Part shown: one piece after another, positions 1 through 8,119 of the stretch
How the letters are laid out: every line of letters starts with the position of its first letter
Numbering within the stretch: position 1 is the first letter of the stretch
Assembly (NCBI GenBank): GCA_947459245.1
Contig: CANHCV010000011.1
Coordinates: 1 to 51,109 of the forward strand
Source: Bacteroidota bacterium
Lineage (GTDB): Bacteria; Bacteroidota; Bacteroidia; UBA7662; CANHCV01
Reading direction: 5' to 3'
Length of the DNA stretch: 51,109 bases
Program-made: the position numbers and the translations under genes
Notes under the pieces: generated by a model
Databases searched by the model: none
The model's input: only the letters and a program-made list of their open reading frames with translations
What the model was told of the DNA's origin: nothing

Positions 1-3000
1 AATATCATTGGTATTGGAAATCCTGGAATCAATGGGGAAACCTTTTCATGGACGTCCATCCCTGCGGGATTTACCTCTACCAATGCCATGGCTTCGGTAG
101 CACCCCTGGTAAATACCCAATACATTCGTGCCGTAACGAACAGTTGTGGAACCACCCGCGACACCCTTTTGGTTTCCATCAATGTTCCCAACGCGGGTGC
201 CGATCGGAACGTTTGCCGCGGAACAGATGCTCAAGTTCCTTTTTCAAAATTGGCAAAACACAGGTATTCTTGGACCGCCAACAAAGGATTTGAACGAAAA
301 GTAAGCAACGATACGCTTACCGTAGTCAAAGTAGAGTCCACCGTTCAATTAATCATGGACGATTACGATTCAACGGCGTTTTGTGTTTCTAAAGATACCC
401 TTAACCTAACGGTCATCAATACTCCATTGGCCGTTGCAGCTTATTATTGGGTAGATGTGGCTACGGGGTTCGCCCATACGTTAGCTGTGCGAAGCGATGG
501 AACCTTGTGGGCATGGGGTCGTGGAACCGAAGGTCAGTTGGGAGATGGCACTTCGGCCAATCGGTCTCAACCCAATCAGGTTGGAACGGCCAACGACTGG
601 GAAAAGGTTTATGCCTATAACAATTCCAGTTTCGCCACTAAAACCAACGGTGAGCTGTACGCTTGGGGGAACAATAACCAATACATTTTAGGAACGGGAG
701 ATCTCCTCGGAAAAACCACTCCAACGTTAACCAATTCTTCAGGAGGATGGAAAAAAATCCATTGCTCTACCCATTGCATGGCCGTGAAAAACGATGGCAC
801 TCTGTGGGGATGGGGTCAAAACGCCTTCCGAGAACTTATGAATGGAACCAACGTGGCTGTTACCCTTCCAACTCAAATTGGGACATTAAATGATTACCTC
901 GATGTTCAAGCTGGAGGAGCCTTCAGTTTGGCCTTGAGGAGTGATCAAAAATTGTATGGCTCAGGACGGAATATTTTCAATGTTTTGGATTCTGCTTCAA
1001 CCAACACAACAACGTTTTCAACCCCAATTCAAGTAGCTCCTTCGAAAAGCTGGAAAGCCTTTTCGGTTAGGAATGAAGCGGTTGTAGCCATCGCCACCGA
1101 TGGAACTTTGTGGTCGTGGGGCAACAATAATTATGGTCAATTGGGACTTGGAAATAATCTTTCTGCTAATTCTCCACAGCAAATTGGAGGATCTTCTCTT
1201 TGGACCGAGGTTGTTGGCGATGAAAATGCGTTTTTCGGTAAACAATCTACCCAAACCGTTTGGGCATGGGGCTTCAATTTGCAAGGACACCTCGGTGTTG
1301 GGAATAAACTCAATCAAAATGCTCCGGCTTTGGTAGATTCCTCTTATTTCACCTATAAAATTGTTCCGGCCGGCGACCATACCATTGCACTTAGTCCAAA
1401 CGGACAGTTGTTTGTAACCGGGGCCAACTCTTCCAATGTATTTACTTCTACCATGGGTGCTACTTCTTTCGAAAGGCCAGCCATCATTCCTTCCAATGGT
1501 AAAGAAATTTTCCCTTGCGTTGGTACCAATTGGACCCTTGGAAGAAGTTCCCAACAGGGCGATTCCAAATGGTTTAAGTTGCCCACCAATTGTACAAATT
1601 GCCACTTTTCAACGTTGCCGAATCCAACCGTTCAAGTAATTCAACAAGAAAGATATAGTTTACAAGTTAGATCCATCAATGGTTGCTTTGATTCAAAAAG
1701 AGTTACTCTTACTCCAAAATTGACGCCACAAATTGCGCTTGGGGCAGATCGAGCCATTTGCGGAGGTACTTCTGTACCACTCGGAACCACACCCGATACC
1801 AGTACCACTTTCACCTGGTCTTCGCTTCCTGCAGGTTTGTCCAGTTCGCTTTCATCGGTTACCGTAACGCCCAACCAAACCACCCAGTATTCGGTGGTCG
1901 CCGTAAACCGTTGCGGCACCCAAAACGATACAGTGGTGCTCACCTACGACCCCTTGAAAACACCATCGGTTGCGTTTCAATCCACTCCAGATACCGTTAC
2001 TTCCGATCAAACCATTCAATTTTTTACCACATCTCAAAACGCAGGATCTACCCCAACCTGGGAATGGTACCGAAATGGCCAATTGGTAACTTTAGCAGGA
2101 AGCAATTACGCGTTCAACCAATGGAACGACTACGACACCATTCAAGTGGTGCTCAATTCAACGGCAACATGCAAAACCAAACCGGCTGATACCGCCCAAC
2201 GAATTGTTCGGGTGATGAACATTCGAAACGTTCCGGGCGATTTCCAAACGGCTACCGTTTGCACGCCCATTCAAACCGGAATGGAAAATATGGTGCGCGA
2301 TTCTTTGCAGAATTTGGTGTATTCGGTCTCTACTCCTCCCGCCGGTATGAATCAAGTTTGTTGGGGCGTGCGGCAGTTTGGTGGACCAACAGTGAGAAAA
2401 TCACTCTGGAATGGCGGACAGCAACTCACCTATTGGCTTGATCGAAACTTTTTTATCGAGCCCAACCAACAGCCCGGAGTTCCGGTAACCGTTAAATTCT
2501 ACTTCGACTCGGTAGAATTGAATGAAATCATCGATTCGGTAAGCCAACAAACCGGGCAAATGTTCACTCGAGATAGCATCCGCTTGTTTAAGTTTTCCAC
2601 TCCAAACTTGGATTTGGATCCGTTGAACAATGGGAACAGCGATGCAGCATTCCAAATTCTATCTCCTCGCATTTCCAATTGGCACATCAATCCGAAATTT
2701 ACCGTTCTAGAATTCCAAATCAATAGCTTTTCCGAATTCTCTTTCGGAATCAAAGCCACCAACCCCAACCCACTTCCCATCGAAACCTTGCGTTGGAAGG
2801 TGGAGAAAAAAGGGAACGATGCCTTGGTACAATGGACTCAACCCCAAGAAGAATTGTTAGAGGCCTACGAAGTACAATTTTCAACCACCGGAAAGGATTT
2901 TCAAACAATTCACCGCGTTTCGGCCGGCCAACAATCGTACCATTTCCTCCAATCCAATGCGGCCGATCTCGGAAAAACCGGGTACTACCGCATCACCGAA

Positions 3001-3273
3001 GTGAACAACGATGGCTCTCGGGCGAGTTCCTCCATTCAGAAATTGCTTTGGAATTCAACGCTAAACTATGGCCCCAACCCGGTGGTTACCAAAGGCGTTC
3101 TTTCTTCTTCCAAACCCCTTAATACCCCATGGGAGTTGGTAGATGCCAAAGGAAGGGTGCTTCGAAATGGCATTTGGATTGGTAAAGAGTTGGAAATGGA
3201 TTTTCAAGGACTTGCTCCCGGAATGTACTTCATTCGTACCGCCGAAGAAGTGATCAAATGGGTAAAAGAATAA
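1..3273 (+). CDS. Secreted RCC1-repeat beta-propeller protein with T9SS sorting domain (5' partial)
   Basis: The reading frame is open from the first base, so the N-terminus lies outside the window; 1090 residues are visible. Residues about 1-135 contain Ig/PKD-like stretches with the Bacteroidota adhesin pattern GADRNVCRG. Residues about 155-505 hold seven RCC1-type units, recognised by the recurring DGTLWAWG-like strand followed by a QLG-like turn. Seven units fit a closed seven-bladed propeller. A second Ig-like stretch follows (LGADRAICGG, about 580-640). The last 80 or so residues are a type-A T9SS sorting domain (NYGPNPV, GLAPGMYFIRT), so the protein should cross the outer membrane and be anchored or released. 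Its ligand is unknown. It meets the next gene tail to tail with 4 bp between stop codons. Family assignment is firm; function is not. Confidence 0.88.
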   Translation, partial: NIIGIGNPGINGETFSWTSIPAGFTSTNAMASVAPLVNTQYIRAVTNSCGTTRDTLLVSINVPNAGADRNVCRGTDAQVPFSKLAKHRYSWTANKGFERKVSNDTLTVVKVESTVQLIMDDYDSTAFCVSKDTLNLTVINTPLAVAAYYWVDVATGFAHTLAVRSDGTLWAWGRGTEGQLGDGTSANRSQPNQVGTANDWEKVYAYNNSSFATKTNGELYAWGNNNQYILGTGDLLGKTTPTLTNSSGGWKKIHCSTHCMAVKNDGTLWGWGQNAFRELMNGTNVAVTLPTQIGTLNDYLDVQAGGAFSLALRSDQKLYGSGRNIFNVLDSASTNTTTFSTPIQVAPSKSWKAFSVRNEAVVAIATDGTLWSWGNNNYGQLGLGNNLSANSPQQIGGSSLWTEVVGDENAFFGKQSTQTVWAWGFNLQGHLGVGNKLNQNAPALVDSSYFTYKIVPAGDHTIALSPNGQLFVTGANSSNVFTSTMGATSFERPAIIPSNGKEIFPCVGTNWTLGRSSQQGDSKWFKLPTNCTNCHFSTLPNPTVQVIQQERYSLQVRSINGCFDSKRVTLTPKLTPQIALGADRAICGGTSVPLGTTPDTSTTFTWSSLPAGLSSSLSSVTVTPNQTTQYSVVAVNRCGTQNDTVVLTYDPLKTPSVAFQSTPDTVTSDQTIQFFTTSQNAGSTPTWEWYRNGQLVTLAGSNYAFNQWNDYDTIQVVLNSTATCKTKPADTAQRIVRVMNIRNVPGDFQTATVCTPIQTGMENMVRDSLQNLVYSVSTPPAGMNQVCWGVRQFGGPTVRKSLWNGGQQLTYWLDRNFFIEPNQQPGVPVTVKFYFDSVELNEIIDSVSQQTGQMFTRDSIRLFKFSTPNLDLDPLNNGNSDAAFQILSPRISNWHINPKFTVLEFQINSFSEFSFGIKATNPNPLPIETLRWKVEKKGNDALVQWTQPQEELLEAYEVQFSTTGKDFQTIHRVSAGQQSYHFLQSNAADLGKTGYYRITEVNNDGSRASSSIQKLLWNSTLNYGPNPVVTKGVLSSSKPLNTPWELVDAKGRVLRNGIWIGKELEMDFQGLAPGMYFIRTAEEVIKWVKE

Positions 3274-3277
3274 CAGT

Positions 3278-4435
3278 TTAACGGGTTTTCTTCTCCGAGG
3301 TGGCTCCCATCAAAACCAGCAAAATCACCATGCTGGTGGCGTAATAGGCCGTTTCGGAGAAGATGCTCACGAACAATTGTGCGGCAAACAAACATTGGTA
3401 CAAGAGCTGATTTTTAGAAAGACGGAACAAATCCCACATCGTCCATCCCCAAATTAAAAAGCCAACTACGCCCAACTGCCCGATCACCATCCCCACAAAC
3501 GTATCTCCAATTCCTAAATCTACAGCAGTAGCATATCTTCCTACAATATTTCCAACCGAACCTAAACCGTGTCCGAAAACGGTGATGGTTCGGAACGAAT
3601 TTACCAATCCACCCAAGTGTGCTTGAATTCCCGGGTGAAAACTGGCTCCAGCAACAAGCCCAACGCCCATTCCGCCAATGGCGAAGGCCTTCATCCATCG
3701 CGGTAGGAGGCGCGTCCAGCCAATCATGGCTACGCCAAACTGCAATACCGCGCCTTTGCAAAACGTAAATCCAATGGCAACAACATACAACACCCTTCCC
3801 CACCAACCCAAGCGGGGTTGCTTCCAATCCATGGCGAACAACACCATCCAGAAATGACCCAAATTGATGGGATCCAACAAAACGCTGCTCATCCGGGGCA
3901 TTCCTCCCAAAATGGGCTCGTACATGAATTCAATCACACCCTCGTCGTTCAATTTGAGGTTTTTAGCTGCAACGAAAGGACCAATGTCCATCCAATTCCA
4001 AATCGGGAAGAGGTACAAAACAATGCCCAGTGCCATGAACCACCAACCTGCTTGGTAAAAAAACAGTTGAAGGCTAGCGTGGTCTTCTTCCTTCAACATC
4101 CAACGAGAAAACAACCACAACATCAAAGGGCTGATGAACTGACGGATGGATAGGATTTTGGGCGAAATTTCTGGAGTAGAAAACATCAAACTTCCCACTA
4201 AAAAAGCGCCAAAAACAAAGAAGGAAACGGGAATTTGGCCCATCCCACGAATGAAATTTTCTTTCCAGGTTTTGAGGGGAAAAAACAGAAAAATTCCAGG
4301 AATCCACATCCAAATGTCCCTAATAGAAGCCAATTTGGCCAAACCGGGGTGCAGCTGCGAAGCCATCAACACCAGCATGGGCCAAACCAAAAAAAATCCA
4401 ATACAAATGAAAAAATAGCGCAAGGGCCAAGTCAT
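3278..4435 (-). CDS. O-antigen ligase/polymerase-like membrane protein
   Basis: A 385-residue, very hydrophobic protein with about ten predicted membrane segments and a large loop around residues 160-190. The C-terminal half has the pattern typical of Wzy/WaaL-type proteins: FGHGLGS, then an IGDTF acidic element, then GQLGVVGFLIW. In that family the protein joins undecaprenyl-linked glycan units or transfers them to lipid A. The start codon lies 4 bp after the stop of the M1 aminopeptidase gene, so they are probably co-transcribed, although the functions look unrelated. No glycosyltransferase is adjacent, so the glycan is not identifiable. Sequence similarity in this family is weak, so another polytopic membrane function cannot be excluded. 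Confidence 0.6.
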   Translation of the reverse strand: MTWPLRYFFICIGFFLVWPMLVLMASQLHPGLAKLASIRDIWMWIPGIFLFFPLKTWKENFIRGMGQIPVSFFVFGAFLVGSLMFSTPEISPKILSIRQFISPLMLWLFSRWMLKEEDHASLQLFFYQAGWWFMALGIVLYLFPIWNWMDIGPFVAAKNLKLNDEGVIEFMYEPILGGMPRMSSVLLDPINLGHFWMVLFAMDWKQPRLGWWGRVLYVVAIGFTFCKGAVLQFGVAMIGWTRLLPRWMKAFAIGGMGVGLVAGASFHPGIQAHLGGLVNSFRTITVFGHGLGSVGNIVGRYATAVDLGIGDTFVGMVIGQLGVVGFLIWGWTMWDLFRLSKNQLLYQCLFAAQLFVSIFSETAYYATSMVILLVLMGATSEKKTR

Positions 4436-4439
4436 GTTC

Positions 4440-6374
4440 TCAATATTTTACGAGGGAGCGGGTCCACCTAAAATTCCCAAAAACGACTTCGAGAAAATAG
4501 TTGCCCGACTCAAAGTTACGCACATCTACCTCATGAATGGCTTTTGCTGATGGCCAAGTTTGCTGCAAAACCACCTGCCCAAGGGCATTGTACACCCGAA
4601 CTTGGCCCTCGCTGGAAGTGGGAGGAGCCCACGCAATTTCAAACCGATCCCGGGTAGGGTTGGGATAAACCACCGGAATATCCGAATAAACGGGCTCTAC
4701 CTTCAACGTGCGCTGAATGCTCGTAAAATCGGGATCGATCACGGCAGAAGCCACCGAAAAGGGAGCTAAAAACTCGAACGATTGATCGTTCTGCCGAATC
4801 CAAACAACCTGATCAACCGAGTCGGTTTTCGATTCGTTGTACCACCGCACTTTTAATTTTTGCTCAAAAAGCGAAACCGAAGGATGGGTGGTCGTTTGCA
4901 AAAATCGAGTCACCACCTTGCCACCCCGTTGCTGGTATTGAACCGAATACAAAGGCACACCCTGCCCGTACAACCAATCGTTGAAATAACCCTCCCAACT
5001 TTGTCCCGATGACCGATTCAAGTACCCTAGCAAATCGCTCGTTTTCGAAAAACTAAAACGCAGGGCCGGATCGTTGATGTAGTCCCTTAAGGCTCTAAAA
5101 AAAGCAGAATCACCCATTTCCCACCGTAACTGATGCAAAATCATCGCACCTTTGGAATAGGTTAGTCGACCATTGAAAATCCGACTCACCGAAGAAGTAT
5201 CTGGAACGAAAACGCTTCCGCTGTCCAATGCGCTCACCCTAGCCAGTTCTCCTTTTTTCCAAATGGGATACCAATAGCCGTTCAACAACCGCTCGTAACA
5301 CAACCCCGTAAGGTAACTGGCAAATCCTTCATTCAGCCAAATGTCGCTCCACGAAGCGCACGTCACCAAATCGCCAAACCATTGATGGGCCAATTCGTGG
5401 GAAATCAATCCAAACCCCATGTCCACTACGAAACTATTGGTTTGATGTTCCATGCCACCGCCTCTCCCCCACTGGGTGTGTCCGTGTTTCTCAGCATGGA
5501 AAGGATAGGGCCCAAATCGGTCCTCAAAAACATCGAAAAATCCCTGCAAATTTTCCAAACGCTGCTGGAAAAAAACAGTGTCCTCCGGGTAATAAAACGT
5601 TTCGTTCAACAATGGCCCTTGAGCTGTTCTCAACGTATCGCTTGCAATTTTATAGTTCGTTACCGCAATGGCGATCAGGTAAGGTGCTGTTTTATAATTG
5701 GTTTGGTAGATGAATTGAGATGTGGAGTCGGAACGATGCTCCTTCAACAGCAATAAACCGTTCGAAACCGCCGTTTGCGAATCGCCTCGGCTATTCATCG
5801 TTGGGCAAGTGATGTCGATGACTGTTGTGTCGGATTTGTACCCCAGCGTTTGAAACGCCGGCCACCAATCCCGAGCTCCGTACGGTTGAGAAAGGGTCCA
5901 TAAAATGGGTACAGAATCGTGAAGGGAGGTGATGTAGGAGCCAAATCCAGGGGTGTTCACCACGGTTCCGTGGTAATCGATTTGGACTTGGATGTTTCCC
6001 TGAACCGGTGCGGGCCACTCGATTTCCAGTTGATTTTGGCCGGTTCGGAAGGCCCGAATGGGAACTGAAGAAGCAACCCGATCGCAGGTTAAGGTGTCGT
6101 TCAAATCAACCCAAATTTTGGTGGTGGGTTGCAAAAGATTCAAGCGATACGCCACCGAACCAGAAACGTTCCGCGACTCGGGATTGACCCGAACCGAAAG
6201 CCGGGTATGCAGCAATTGGAAGGACTGATTCGTGGAAGATGAAACAGAAAACACTCCGGTTTTTTTACATTCATATTCTTTTTTGGAAATGTAATCGAAG
6301 TGCTGACTTCGGGTTGGAAGGCAGAAAAAGAAAACGAAACAGATGGAAACAAAGTGATTTAGCTGTAATTTCAT
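4440..6374 (-). CDS. Secreted M1-family metalloaminopeptidase with T9SS sorting domain
   Basis: A 644-residue protein starting MKLQLNHF; an in-frame upstream extension lacks a signal-peptide start and is rejected. A signal peptide occupies about residues 1-24. The zinc site is HELAHQW (about 326-332) with the second glutamate in NEGFASY (about 349). The substrate-recognition motif reads GGGMEHQT (about 305-312), in place of the classical GAMEN. The probable transition-state tyrosine lies in TYSKGA (about 406). The C-terminus (VYPNPTRDRFEI, GNYFLEVVFG) is a type-A T9SS sorting domain, so the enzyme acts outside the cell, probably trimming peptides from extracellular proteolysis. Its start codon is 50 bp from that of the divergent ahcY, and the two share an inverted repeat in their promoter region. 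Confidence 0.93.
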   Translation of the reverse strand: MKLQLNHFVSICFVFFFCLPTRSQHFDYISKKEYECKKTGVFSVSSSTNQSFQLLHTRLSVRVNPESRNVSGSVAYRLNLLQPTTKIWVDLNDTLTCDRVASSVPIRAFRTGQNQLEIEWPAPVQGNIQVQIDYHGTVVNTPGFGSYITSLHDSVPILWTLSQPYGARDWWPAFQTLGYKSDTTVIDITCPTMNSRGDSQTAVSNGLLLLKEHRSDSTSQFIYQTNYKTAPYLIAIAVTNYKIASDTLRTAQGPLLNETFYYPEDTVFFQQRLENLQGFFDVFEDRFGPYPFHAEKHGHTQWGRGGGMEHQTNSFVVDMGFGLISHELAHQWFGDLVTCASWSDIWLNEGFASYLTGLCYERLLNGYWYPIWKKGELARVSALDSGSVFVPDTSSVSRIFNGRLTYSKGAMILHQLRWEMGDSAFFRALRDYINDPALRFSFSKTSDLLGYLNRSSGQSWEGYFNDWLYGQGVPLYSVQYQQRGGKVVTRFLQTTTHPSVSLFEQKLKVRWYNESKTDSVDQVVWIRQNDQSFEFLAPFSVASAVIDPDFTSIQRTLKVEPVYSDIPVVYPNPTRDRFEIAWAPPTSSEGQVRVYNALGQVVLQQTWPSAKAIHEVDVRNFESGNYFLEVVFGNFRWTRSLVKY

Positions 6375-6380
6375 GACGAA

Positions 6381-6408
6381 TTGCAAGGTAAATGTTTTAC
6401 CTTTGCAA
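6381..6408. repeat. Near-perfect inverted repeat between divergent genes
   Basis: The arms TTGCAAGGTAAA (6381-6392) and TTTACCTTTGCAA (6396-6408) are reverse complements except for one extra T, with a 3-bp spacer. The right arm contains the -7 element of ahcY and the left arm a near copy facing the M1 peptidase gene. It may be a symmetric divergent promoter or a regulator site. Confidence 0.7.
6398..6405 (+). promoter_or_regulatory. Putative -7 promoter element of ahcY
   Basis: TACCTTTG matches the Bacteroidota consensus TAnnTTTG and ends 19 bp before the ahcY start codon. No convincing -33 TTTG element was found at the expected spacing. Confidence 0.6.
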
Positions 6409-6424
6409 ACCAAAAATAGTAAAA

Positions 6425-7720
6425 ATGATGAATTACAAGGTAAAAGACATCAGCTTAGCCGATTGGGGCCGAAAAGAAATTCAATTGGCTGAGGCAGAAA
6501 TGCCCGGATTGATGGCTCTACGTGAGCAATATGGACAAACCAAACCGTTGGCTGGTGCCCGCATCGCCGGTTGTTTGCACATGACCATTCAAACCGCCGT
6601 TCTAATCGAAACATTGATCGAATTGGGAGCTGAGGTAACTTGGTCTTCCTGCAACATCTTTTCAACCCAAGATCACGCTGCTGCTGCTATCGCTGCCGCT
6701 GGAATTCCGGTTTTTGCTTGGAAAGGCATGAACGAAGAAGAATTCGATTGGTGCATCGAACAAACCTTGCACGCATTCAAAGATGGTCAGCCGTTGAACA
6801 TGATTCTTGATGACGGAGGCGATTTGACCAACATGGTGTTGGATCGTTACCCAGAATTGGTTGAAGCGATTCGTGGAATTTCTGAAGAAACCACAACGGG
6901 CGTTTTGCGTTTGTACCAACGCATGCAAAAAGGAACCCTTCCACTTCCTGCCATCAACATCAACGATTCCGTTACCAAATCCAAATTCGATAACAAATAC
7001 GGTTGCCGTGAGTCTGCAGTAGATGCGGTTCGTCGCGCTACCGACGTGATGATGGCCGGTAAAGTTGCCGTTGTTGCGGGTTACGGAGACGTAGGTAAAG
7101 GAACTGCAGAATCGCTTCGCGGAGCTGGTGCTCGTGTTATCGTTACCGAAATCGATCCGATCTGCGCACTACAAGCGGCCATGGACGGTTTCGAAGTAAA
7201 GAAAATGAAGAATGCCATTCCTCGTGCGAACATCGTGATCACCGCAACCGGTAACCGCGATATCGTAACTGGAGAGCATTTCAAAATGATGAACGACAAA
7301 ACCATCGTTTGTAACATCGGTCACTTCGATAACGAAATCGATATGGCTTGGTTGAACGATACTCACGGAAACACCAAATACACCGTTAAACCTCAGGTAG
7401 ATGTTTACAACGTAGATGGAAATGAAATCATCGTTTTGGCAGAAGGTCGTTTGGTAAACCTTGGTTGCGCAACCGGTCACCCATCCTTCGTGATGTCGAA
7501 CTCCTTCACCAACCAAACGTTGGCTCAATTGGAGTTGTGGACCAACCACGGCAAGTACGAAAACCAAGTTTACGTTCTTCCAAAACATTTGGATGAAATG
7601 GTAGCTCGCCTTCACTTGTCGAAAATTGGCGTTGAATTGGAAGAGTTGACCAACGGTCAAGCCGATTACATCAACGTACCTCAAAACGGACCGTTCAAAT
7701 CTGAAACGTACCGTTATTGA
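6425..7720 (+). CDS. ahcY: Adenosylhomocysteinase
   Basis: A 431-residue enzyme that splits S-adenosylhomocysteine into adenosine and homocysteine, relieving product inhibition of methyltransferases in the activated methyl cycle. It acts in the cytoplasm as an NAD-dependent multimer. Visible marks: the N-terminal substrate-binding half with [16 protein letters not shown]; the Rossmann motif in [17 protein letters not shown]; the GHFDNEID element; and the conserved C-terminus ending KSETYRY. The start is the first of two consecutive ATGs; the longer frame reaching 6392 runs through the promoter and is rejected. It stands alone as a transcription unit, with a TAnnTTTG element upstream and a perfect hairpin terminator downstream. 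Length and motifs are normal. Confidence 0.98.
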   Translation: MMNYKVKDISLADWGRKEIQLAEAEMPGLMALREQYGQTKPLAGARIAGCLHMTIQTAVLIETLIELGAEVTWSSCNIFSTQDHAAAAIAAAGIPVFAWKGMNEEEFDWCIEQTLHAFKDGQPLNMILDDGGDLTNMVLDRYPELVEAIRGISEETTTGVLRLYQRMQKGTLPLPAININDSVTKSKFDNKYGCRESAVDAVRRATDVMMAGKVAVVAGYGDVGKGTAESLRGAGARVIVTEIDPICALQAAMDGFEVKKMKNAIPRANIVITATGNRDIVTGEHFKMMNDKTIVCNIGHFDNEIDMAWLNDTHGNTKYTVKPQVDVYNVDGNEIIVLAEGRLVNLGCATGHPSFVMSNSFTNQTLAQLELWTNHGKYENQVYVLPKHLDEMVARLHLSKIGVELEELTNGQADYINVPQNGPFKSETYRY

Positions 7721-7740
7721 TTTAAGAATGATCAATCAAG

Positions 7741-7770
7741 AAAAATGCCGCTCATCGAGCGGCATTTTTT
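7741..7770. terminator. Bidirectional intrinsic terminator after ahcY
   Basis: The stem TGCCGCTC/GAGCGGCA with loop ATC is flanked by A5 on the left and T-tract on the right, so it can stop both ahcY (+) and the converging metal cluster (-). Confidence 0.92.
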
Positions 7771-7773
7771 GTT

Positions 7774-8118
7774 TCAATGCTTTTCATCTTCGTGAGGCTT
7801 TTTGCAACAAGCCGGAAGTGCCTCGAATCCCTTGGGATCGGCTAAAACATCATCGGCTTGATATCCCAACAAAGAAATTTTCTTTTTTAAGGTGGCTCGA
7901 TCCGTTTTATCGGTTCGGTATTTCAGAATGATTTTCTTTTCTTCCACCAAAACAGTAACCCGAATCACCCCTTTTTCAAACTTCAATCCCTCTTCCAAAA
8001 TACTTTTGCAAGTACCGCAAACGGTTGATGTGGCAATGGTGTCGGTAACGACTTTGTTTTGCGCTTTGATTTCTTGAATTCCAAATAGAACCAAGAAAGC
8101 GAGGATAATTTTTTTCAT
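7774..8118 (-). CDS. Exported heavy-metal-associated (HMA-like) CxxC protein
   Basis: A 114-residue protein with a signal peptide (about 1-19, ending EIKAQ). The mature part looks like an HMA ferredoxin-like fold: the metal loop TSTVCGTCKS carries C34 and C37 in a CxxC arrangement, followed by a beta-alpha-beta pattern ending in LGYQADD. The C-terminus adds a CC pair (C104, C105) and a His/Glu-rich end (PHEDEKH), which could form a second metal site. HMA domains bind Cu(I), Zn or similar soft ions. Export implies a periplasmic or outer-membrane role. Its start codon lies 1 bp after the stop of the TonB-dependent receptor gene, so the two are an operon. The metal bound cannot be told from the sequence. 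Confidence 0.82.
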   Translation of the reverse strand: MKKIILAFLVLFGIQEIKAQNKVVTDTIATSTVCGTCKSILEEGLKFEKGVIRVTVLVEEKKIILKYRTDKTDRATLKKKISLLGYQADDVLADPKGFEALPACCKKPHEDEKH

Positions 8119-8119
8119 G

